A program made the position numbers and the translations under genes. 64,000 nucleotides of DNA from Symbiodinium microadriaticum (taxonomy: Eukaryota > Sar > Dinophyceae > Suessiales > Symbiodiniaceae). Numbering within the stretch: position 1 is the stretch's first letter; the number at the start of each line of letters is the position of its first letter. The stretch covers positions 146,815 to 210,814 of the forward strand of contig LSRX01000507.1 in the NCBI GenBank assembly GCA_001939145.1, read 5' to 3'. The notes beneath the pieces were generated by a model. The model was not told the origin of the DNA. It ran no database searches and saw only the letters and a program-made list of their open reading frames with translations. This document shows positions 57,179 through 64,000 of the stretch, one piece after another.

Positions 57179-57418
57179 CTGTCACTAGATGTGCAGAAAA
57201 GCATGAAGATCAATAGCATATTTTAGGTGTCCCTACAGGATATCTTAACGTCCCAAAATTTTGCAAGATAACCCCAGTCAATCTAGCATAGAGCCCAACC
57301 TACTGGGGTCCTACTTGTAAGATTCTCAGACTACGGCATCCGTATTCCTATTTACCCCTTCAAACTCCCATGAAGCCCCTTAACGCCTAATGCTAGGACT
57401 CAGAACCGCTCCAAATAC

Positions 57419-57490
57419 AAAAAGCAATCGTGAGTCCTTTTGCTCCGGCGACATGGATCGCAGGATCCGTTCTGCCAGGTCGGCGTCGTC
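57419..57490 (-). CDS. Ankyrin gene, exon 4 of the visible five
   Basis: Twenty-four codons read DDADLAERILRSMSPEQKDS and then RLLF, between CAACAAAAG|G and CTTTTT|GTATTT. It is phase 0 at both ends. The 240-base intron to the terminal exon ends in GTGACAG. The segment from here back to the preceding exon stays in one frame, interrupted only by a TAG inside a possible 39-base intron. Confidence 0.65.
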
Positions 57491-57529
57491 CTTTTGTTGG
57501 GTTACCGGTAGGCCACAAACAGCCTATAC

Positions 57530-57715
57530 TCGGTAAGGATCCTTGCGAAAAACAGGTCTGAACAAGTCGCCCGCGTCTTCCCTGGTCTGAATTGCAAGGC
57601 CCTTAGAGTATTCGCTCTTTGCCCCGACCTTGGCCAGCTCCCCAAGGCTGGGGGCCACGAAGAGATGGGGGTCGATGACGTGCTTGGTGAGGTTCCGGAG
57701 ATAATCAAAACTGAC
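57530..57715 (-). CDS. Ankyrin gene, exon 3 of the visible five
   Basis: Sixty-two codons read VSFDYLRNLTKHVIDPHLFV, APSLGELAKVGAKSEYSKGL and AIQTREDAGDLFRPVFRKDP, then YR. The acceptor is ATGAAAG|G and the donor CCGA|GTATAG. The region precedes the ankyrin repeats and matches no domain I recognise. If the donor is wrong, the frame ends two codons later at TAG, and the gene would be broken or split differently. Confidence 0.6.
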
Positions 57716-57817
57716 CTTTCATGAGGCTTTAGGGCTGGCGTTTGGGGGTCTGAGGTTCTATAGGGCAAAAAAAAGGCTTAGAGCGTATGTACACAGATTA
57801 GGCACGCCATTCCTCAC

Positions 57818-57886
57818 CAGTCCCGCAGCAAGGCGTGCGTCGCCCTTGACAATCAGGCTCTTGAGAACGGTTTCATTCCGGGTCAC
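57818..57886 (-). CDS. Ankyrin gene, exon 2 of the visible five
   Basis: Twenty-three codons read VTRNETVLKSLIVKGDARLA and then AGL, bounded by TGCCAG|GTGACC and GGACTG|GTGAGG. The splice sites are strong and the exon is phase 0 at both ends. It is followed by a 102-base intron. Confidence 0.65.
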
Positions 57887-58368
57887 CTGGCAGCAAAGTG
57901 AGCACCGTACTGAGGGAATACTTCGTGCTAGGGTCGGCATTCGTCATCATTCGTAGCTCGCGTCTGTGGGCTTGAATATGCTAGATTCAGAACAGAGATA
58001 CGGTGTATAACTGTATAGGTGTACCACCCTGTAAGACGCTAAGCCACGTAAAGCCGCTAAACCTTCGAAATCCTGTAAGGCTTTAAACTCTTCAACCGTC
58101 AACTCTGTCAGTTAACCATAGCATGCAATCCTAAACCTTAAGCCATAAGCCTTGCAAAACCCTTAAGAAACATGGATCAAGTTCATACAGGACCCATACA
58201 TCATAACAGAAATGGTTGCCATGGGGCCTGCATTTGTGAAAATGCAGAACTTTCTGTGTTTATGTGGTTGTTTGGTGGCAGCGTCCTGCATGGTGCTTTC
58301 TGCATGGAGGTATTTTCGTGTTTGCGTTCGTCGCTCGTATGATGGCGTTGAGTTGCTGCGGGGTTTAC

Positions 58369-58447
58369 TTGTATTAGTTTGATAATCTGCTCAGGCATTT
58401 CATTGTTTAAGAATTCGGTCGCTGCTTGCAAGCAGGGGTCGTTGCTT
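58369..58447 (-). CDS. Ankyrin gene, first visible exon
   Basis: The acceptor CACCCTTCCCCCAG is strongly pyrimidine-rich. One base then 26 codons read SNDPCLQAATEFLNNEMPEQ and then IIKLIQ, up to ACAA|GTAAAC. It joins the exon at 57886 in phase 0 across a 482-base intron. The leading split codon means at least one more exon lies upstream; it was not found. Confidence 0.55.
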
Positions 58448-58566
58448 CTGGGGGAAGGGTGGCGGGCAGTGCGGAGGGTCTTTGTTCAGGTTGGGAGACC
58501 TGCACCCCTCGCCCCCACCACATGCCAAAACAACAGAACAACAGACCAGACCATCCACCATGGCAG

Positions 58567-58583
58567 CAGCACACACACACACA

Positions 58584-58641
<58 letters not shown>

Positions 58642-58646
58642 CACAC
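58567..58646. repeat. (CA)n microsatellite with CAAACA interruptions
   Basis: About forty CA units are broken at fairly regular spacing by an extra A. It gives a spurious CVCVCV/THTHTH frame on each strand. Confidence 0.95.
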
Positions 58647-59667
58647 GCTGGCGCCGATTCCACAATCCTTACCTTCCCGCAGAGTTTAAACCCTGACCCG
58701 CTGTATGACGTTGCTTTCCTCCGTGGAGGAAAGTAACGCGTGTATATAGCATAGAACATCAGCTGCTTTGCTAATGGTTTGTTAAAAACTCTGACTGGTA
58801 TTTTAGAATTTTAGACGTTTGCTGCGTGTAAAGTAAAGTGCATGATTTGTGGAGGGTTTGTGTATTAACATTAACGCCCGTCCCGGTGAACAAACGGGTT
58901 GTTTTGAAGCACACGCGCTTGCTTATACACCCGTGTGTCTGTCAGTGTTTCAGAACCATTGTAGTTACATATGGTTCAGAGTTCAGGCTTGAGGTGAACC
59001 AGTGGGATGTGCGGAGATTGTACATCAACGATAATTGTGGGATGGATGGCGCACAGTCTAGAGTTTACAAGCGGGGCGGGCGTTTGTATGCGATGTCATA
59101 TACTGCACAATATACTTGAAAGGATGTAAGCTGCTCTAGATTCTGCCCAGGTACAACTGTCCAGTATCAGCGTTTACTGGGAGAGTCTATTTTGGATGTC
59201 AACGTGGAAATCCAGGAATGCAGTTTCGCGACTTTCGCTCCGTACTGTTGTGAAGCTCCTCATAGTTAAGTAACTACTGAGAGATTACAAATATAGAGTC
59301 TAAAGACACGCACCCAGTCAAAGCACAAGGAAAATAGAACATGACGATGCGGCACCGCACCCGGGATTAGCGGATGGTACGGTTGTAGAATAAGCCTGGA
59401 CGACGCATGCTCCTTTCAGTTCGCTTGGAAATGTCAGGGTATTTGATGTGTCTTCACTGTCGCAGTAATGCACACCTACCTAAAACACATGGCGGTCAAA
59501 ACCGCAGGCCCCAATCACAACCCGCTTCGATTTTCAACCCTATGCAACCCCATTACACCGATCTGCAGCATTTTTACCCTGACTCATAATTCCTTCAACC
59601 AGATTAGAGAGCCCCCAAAGCCTTTTAAAGCCGTTTAGCCCATTCCGACACACTAATAGCAAGCCAC

Positions 59668-59732
59668 CTTCTCGAGCATCGATGGCAGGAAGGTTTTCAC
59701 TTGGTCCACGCACCGCGCGATGCATCCGGTGC
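59668..59732 (-). CDS. Exon of an unknown protein (joins 59827-59911)
   Basis: Between ACACGCAG|GC and GAGAAG|GTGG the minus strand reads TGCIARCVDQVKTFLPSMLE and then K. Its two leading bases complete the codon left by the exon at 59827-59911 to give Gly. No family is recognised. Confidence 0.45.
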
Positions 59733-59826
59733 CTGCGTGTTTGTATGGATAAAGAAAACGTGAAATGGAATCGTCACGGTTTAGGGTATAGAGTTATGGT
59801 CTATATTCTTGCTGTTTGTGAGCTGC

Positions 59827-59911
59827 CAAATTCAGCAGTAAGTCCCGCACCGATTCGGTCCACGCAATGGCTGCAATCGTTGACTCGGATGCGCAGCTTA
59901 TCATCCGGCAC
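59827..59911 (-). CDS. Exon of an unknown protein with Cys pair
   Basis: A TCTCGTTGCAG acceptor opens 28 codons reading VPDDKLRIRVNDCSHCVDRI and then GAGLTAEF. The best donor is TTTG|GCAGCT, a GC donor, which makes the phase fit the exon at 59668-59732 exactly. Dinoflagellates are known to tolerate GC donors. The N-D-C-S-H-C-V-D segment may bind metal. The larger minus-strand frames at 60339-60761 and 60854-61153 may belong to the same gene. Confidence 0.45.
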
Positions 59912-60338
59912 CTGCAACGAGATCTACAAAGCCTTCAGGATCACAGAGTGCCATGTTAAGTGAACCGGAAGCCACGAAATTCCCCCAGATCCTGCATCCT
60001 AAACCCTACCTCAATCCGAGGCAAGAAGCAGTAGATGGCCAATACGTGTAGTACCATTAGTACCGTCCTACATTTGAGCGCTTGACAATCTTATCATTCC
60101 ATGACACACACCCCAAGTCAGATAACTTGAAGCTTTTGAACTTGAACCCTGTTTGAAAGAATGTCGTGAGGCTATTCTGCTGTTCCGACTACATTACTCA
60201 CTGCCTGTTGCCTGCGGATGCGGCGCGCGTCGCTAAGTTACCTTACCTAGCGTGTCTATTTCCGGCAGAGCTCAAGGCAGTCCAATGTTAAAACGCGGAA
60301 AGCCTTGACAGCGGCACGCACAGCGGTGGCCAATTGCT

Positions 60339-60761
60339 CTATCCTGGATTCAAACTTTTTCCATTCAGGGTGGGTGCTCCCTTCCAGGCCTCCTTCTTGA
60401 AGGTTTGGCATGCAGTTGCTTTGAGCCCCGAGGGTTGAGATTCAGAGAACCACAGCATGGGGGCAGCGGAGGAAACGGGGGACGATTCCAAACCAAGCCC
60501 AAGAGTCTTGGTCTCTGGGTGGACGTTCAGCACAACCAACTCAGCCACATGGCCGCTAAAGCGACCGAGGCTGGGTAACTCCACACGAAAAGCCACCGAC
60601 TCGCCAAACGGCCGCCCTTTGTCAGACAGTAGGTTGGCCTCTTTTTGCCACAAACACTCAAGAACCAAAGCATTGGGTACTACATGAGACGTCAAAGATA
60701 GCAACAGCCAAATGAAAAGTGCTTGGATTTCCTCCTTTCGGCTAAGTGACGCCCGAGACAA
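60339..60761 (-). CDS. Probable coding segment, unknown protein
   Basis: The minus frame is open for 140 codons and clearly protein-like. It begins with a hydrophobic run (ALFIWLLLSLTSHVVPNALV), then ECLWQKEANLLSDKGRPFGE, then beta-rich VAFRVELPSLGRFSGHVAEL and VVLNVHPETKTLGLGLESSP. The last 30 or so codons are less convincing and may be intron. The TTG at 60761 is only the frame's first possible start; a splice acceptor upstream is more likely than a start codon. No family is recognised. Confidence 0.45.
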   Translation of the reverse strand: MSRASLSRKEEIQALFIWLLLSLTSHVVPNALVLECLWQKEANLLSDKGRPFGESVAFRVELPSLGRFSGHVAELVVLNVHPETKTLGLGLESSPVSSAAPMLWFSESQPSGLKATACQTFKKEAWKGAPTLNGKSLNPG

Positions 60762-60853
60762 AATAAACTCGCTGCTTCGCCGGCATTTCGCTGATCAGGC
60801 TCAAGGAATTCGAAGCCCACGTGGGCTGCTGTACCTGAAACCTGAAAGTTGCT

Positions 60854-61153
60854 TCAACATGAGGACTTCCCGTTTCTAGGATAAAGACCCTTTTCTGAAA
60901 CTCCAATCTGGCTCAGGCATCTCGCTTTATGGTTCCATTGCCATACATACATAGTAAAGGTCTGCGAACTTGTTTGTAAAGGCGTGGCTCCTTGTGGGTT
61001 GTACGAGGAATTTCGGCGGAGGGCGGTGGGTTCTGTTTCTATCTGGGGTTCAGTGTAGGAGCATACAAAACGACAGAGACTGTTGCTTTTAGGACGATTA
61101 TCGGAGAGTAGCTTTAGATTCTCGGCTGAGGCTTGCCATGCCACACAATTCAA
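60854..61153 (-). CDS. Possible coding segment, unknown protein
   Basis: One hundred open minus-strand codons read NCVAWQASAENLKLLSDNRP and then SNSLCRFVCSYTEPQIETEP, with Ser/Thr/Gln-rich sequence after. It lies just upstream of 60761 in the same direction but in a different frame, so an intron or a frameshift must separate them. No family is recognised. Confidence 0.3.
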   Translation of the reverse strand: MNCVAWQASAENLKLLSDNRPKSNSLCRFVCSYTEPQIETEPTALRRNSSYNPQGATPLQTSSQTFTMYVWQWNHKARCLSQIGVSEKGLYPRNGKSSC

Positions 61154-61159
61154 ACCTAT

Positions 61160-62400
61160 GCTAGATGATAGTCGAGTATCTAGTCTCCTTGAACCCTTGT
61201 CTTGGGCAGGATGGTCCCTTTATGGCTCAAAGAACTAATCCGGTACGGCGTTTTGTCCAGTAGTTTTCAGGTGTTCAATCCCTGAAGCGCCAACCACTGC
61301 ACCTAATCCCTGAAAACCCAAGCTACCATACTATACTGACTATACTATCCTTTACGATACCAGACTATACCATGCAATGACGCAAAAATTATGCCAAGCT
61401 TTGCCGTACCATGCAAACTCTTCTGCACTCTGCTCGACTATAAACAGAAAACGCTAGACTGCCCAAACCCCAAACCCTAAACCCTGCGCGCACGAACCCT
61501 ATGAACCCTAAACCCTGAATCTACTCCGGATGACGTGCAGTTGCTGAAGTGATCGACTTCCGGCAGCTCGGCCACTGCACCAAACCTGAATCGCTGCAGG
61601 TACCAGGGTAATGTGAGGGTCTGACTGTTTAGGAAAGGGTTGGTTTGAGGGTTCCTTTAAACTTTAAAGAGTTCTATACAGATTGCTGTAAGGGCCACTA
61701 TGACGCTTCAGTAGTATAGGAGCCCTAATAACTAGAATAGGATATGACTACAGGGGCACCATGCTCGAGTAGCAAGGCCCTCAACGGGCTTAGAGGCGGG
61801 CTATCACAGCACTCCTTCTAGTTCAAAATGTCGAGACTTGGAGGCCTAGACAGCAAGCCCAAAACCTCAAGCTGAGCACTACTACCAGAATTCCAATGGT
61901 GTAGTGTACTTAGAGTACCCCAGATCACGCAGGATTTCGTCCATCAGCAATACCATGGTCTTTGAGCCTCAAAGCCTCAAAAAATGGCTTCGGTGAGCCA
62001 AAAACAGGGTATCCTAGTGCGCAATCCTCAAGGCAAATCAAGTTTGCAGATTCCAGTTTCAGTAGACCCGTGCGTCAAGACAAAAAGAGTTGCAACTCGC
62101 GCAGAGGCGTAGAGAATCACCCGTTGGGGAACTGTCGCGGTAGGGGGAGAGCAGATGCCGTCTCGTCGAAATAATGATCTCCCCAACCCATGGAAGTGAT
62201 TTCCTGGTGCAGTTTGGAAGCTTGGACAAGCATGAAGAAAGCCCTCAACAACAATGACACGACTTTCTTCTGCTATTGATCTTGCAACTAAGACTAGCAA
62301 CCCCCCTAAATAAATGGTATTATTGGAGCCGAAGATTCTACATGGGAACTGAGCATTAAGCAGGTCATGACAGGGAACCTGAGTCGTGTACCGTATACAC
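61160..62400. other. Spacer without a supportable gene
   Basis: CCCTAAACCC words cluster at 61468-61520. A minus frame at 62028-62402 is open for 124 codons but shows no domain and overlaps plus-strand coding signals. Confidence 0.4.
61468..61520. repeat. Interstitial CCCTAAA telomere-like words
   Basis: CCCCAAACCCTAAACCCTG and GAACCCTAAACCCTGAA are separated by GCGCGCACGAACCCTAT. Confidence 0.7.
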
Positions 62401-62641
62401 ATAGACCCACATATGGGTTAGCAGTTAGCAGGTTAAGGATTGATGCGGCTTCGCGCGTGCAGGGCGTACAGCTTAAAATTACAGATTTGAAGGTTACAAT
62501 CCCGTCCAAGGAACAGCGTGTTTCCGAGGATGAAGCCCTCCGGTATCTCGCTCAGCACCGTGGAAAGCTGAACTGAAGTCACGCGGCTCCAGAGGACGAG
62601 ATTGCTTTTGTGCCTCGGCGCCTTGGCCCATTCCTGCGCAG

Positions 62642-62759
62642 GCGCCTGCAATTGTGGGCTTCGGCGCGGCTTCGGGTGGGCTGAAGCTGATACTGGAAGA
62701 AAACCGACCCATCTTCCTAATGGATGAGCAGCTTCAGAGGCAGTGTAACACATCTGCAG
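62642..62759 (+). CDS. Possible plus-strand exon, unknown protein
   Basis: A CCCATTCCTGCGCAG acceptor and a TCTGCAG|GTG donor bound 39 codons plus one base, reading APAIVGFGAASGGLKLILEE and then NRPIFLMDEQLQRQCNTSA. The content is protein-like and the splice sites are good. Two minus frames over the same bases are also open, so strand is not certain. A plus frame just upstream (ITDLKVTIPSKEQRVSEDEA, to about 62573) may be a preceding exon. Confidence 0.35.
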
Positions 62760-62764
62760 GTGCC

Positions 62765-64000
62765 TTATCGTTCGTCGCGAAGAGCAGGTTCATCCCAGCT
62801 GATACGCAGTCGTGAAAGGACTTGAGTGGATCTTCCTCTTACTTAACCAGTACTCAGGGAAACAAGAGGACTAAACTTGCAGAACGATCCTTGACCCATT
62901 AAGGCCAAATATCAGGTCAGCAGCCTGCCTAGTCGATTCCAAGACTCTTTAACAAATCTTCGAGGTAAGATATTGGAGATCGAAGTCCTTGTGGCGTCTT
63001 CGGCAAACGACGGATGCCCACTGAACAAAGCGACGCTTCTGGGAAACACAGGCGCGCAAGTACTCTTCTCTTTTCTCCTCCTCGCGAGCATGTGGGAGCG
63101 GCCCTAACACTTCGCACCGTAACATCCCAGAACCATAAATGCAAATCGTTTTCTGGACCCCTTCGAGCAACGATATTCTAGTCCGAGGCCCGCAGGCACC
63201 CGGACAACTCCTACAGCCCACGGGTCTAGGGACTGTCGGCTCCTGAACCCAAGAGAACATGCATCGAACAAAAATAAAGCCCTGCAAAATGAAGCATGTA
63301 AACTCCTGTAATGAAATCCCTGAAGCCAAACCCGAACCCCTGAATACAAGCAAGACCATCGACAAAACAGCAAACCTAAAAAACCGCTTAAACCGTTAGG
63401 GGTCCAATGTCGGATGGCTCTGGCAGCCGCAGCCCTGGCAAGGATCCATCCTTAGCGCAAGCTCGGGGATTTGGTCGCTCTTATGAGTTTCGGGCTGACG
63501 GCTTCGGGGTTTGTGGTTGAGGATCTACCGGGTTGAGTGTTCACAGCTGGGATTTCGTTGGAAAAGGCTGTTTGGCGTTTGGGTGTCGGGCTTGATGCTC
63601 ACGGCGCGGGCAATTTATGTTTGGGATGGGCATGGTGGAGGCGTTAGAAACTTCGGGAGCAAGGGCAGGATTACATCTGCTAAGCTCAGGCTAGTTTGCA
63701 GAAAAAGTTCCAGGTTTAGCATAAGCAATATAAACTACACCTGCAAAACCTTTGGCAACACCATAAACCCGAAGCCCTGAGCTCTAAAACGTCGGAGCTC
63801 CAAGACAAAAACGGGCACCAATGAAGAACCAACTCCCAAATTCCAAAAACCCTACTCACAACTCACACTCCAAGGTGCAGGGCAGCCTCCAGGCGGGCGG
63901 CGCTCTTGTTGCAGAAATCCTGGGGCACATAGCTTTGAATTCTGGGAAGCGAGACCGAGTCATTAGAAACTTACCACAATCCCATACCACCGACATGACA
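62765..64000. other. Spacer without a supportable gene
   Basis: Both strands carry only short, domain-free frames and degenerate telomere-like words, notably near 63370 and 63770-63860. Confidence 0.45.

Noticed and set aside
1-64000. rRNA, tRNA, CRISPR arrays, bacterial promoters or terminators
   Set aside because: No recognisable rRNA core segment, no clear tRNA cloverleaf by eye and no evenly spaced repeat-spacer array. The tandem repeats present are microsatellites or minisatellites.

Overview
The window looks like nuclear DNA of a dinoflagellate, most likely a Symbiodinium-like (Suessiales) alga. This is inferred from several things together. Recognisable genes are few and cut into short exons with GT-AG (and apparently GC-AG) introns. 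The spacer DNA is saturated with degenerate TTTAGGG-like words and with microsatellites. The recognisable families (ankyrin, PPR, prolyl 4-hydroxylase, LRR-like) are ones known to be expanded in these algae. A retrotransposon carries a cytosine-5 DNA methyltransferase, an association I recall as reported from Symbiodinium. Nothing resembles a bacterial operon, phage or CRISPR locus.

The centrepiece is a retroelement on the minus strand at about 18.07-25.78 kb. In its 5'-to-3' order it holds: an unknown ORF (25713-25114); a tyrosine recombinase with a complete R...HxxR...H...Y set (25240-23423); a Gag-like basic protein (22845-21712); a Dnmt3-like cytosine-5 methyltransferase (21711-20104) in the same frame as Gag and separated from it by one TAG codon; and a reverse transcriptase-RNase H (20219-18075) overlapping the methyltransferase in another frame. 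All catalytic motifs I could check are present. The expected roles are DNA copying by RT-RNase H, integration of a circular intermediate by the recombinase, packaging by Gag, and possibly self-methylation by the methyltransferase.

The best host gene is a minus-strand ankyrin-repeat gene at 58447-56255. Five exons can be joined with all four introns in phase 0. A second split gene, a prolyl 4-hydroxylase, lies on the minus strand between about 13.4 and 8.9 kb. Single exons of a PPR protein (7.2 kb), an LRR-like protein (16.4-17.0 kb) and several unknown proteins are scattered elsewhere; most of those single-exon calls rest only on reading frame, splice-site fit and protein-like composition, and are given low confidence.

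Most of the remaining sequence (about 0-7, 26-36, 40-54 and 61-64 kb) is spacer. It is made of degenerate CCCTAAACCC/GGGTTTAGGG words, short tandem repeats and AT microsatellites. There are three assembly gaps: 33911, 37925 and 39350-39394. The first is flanked by an exact duplication that looks like an assembly artefact.
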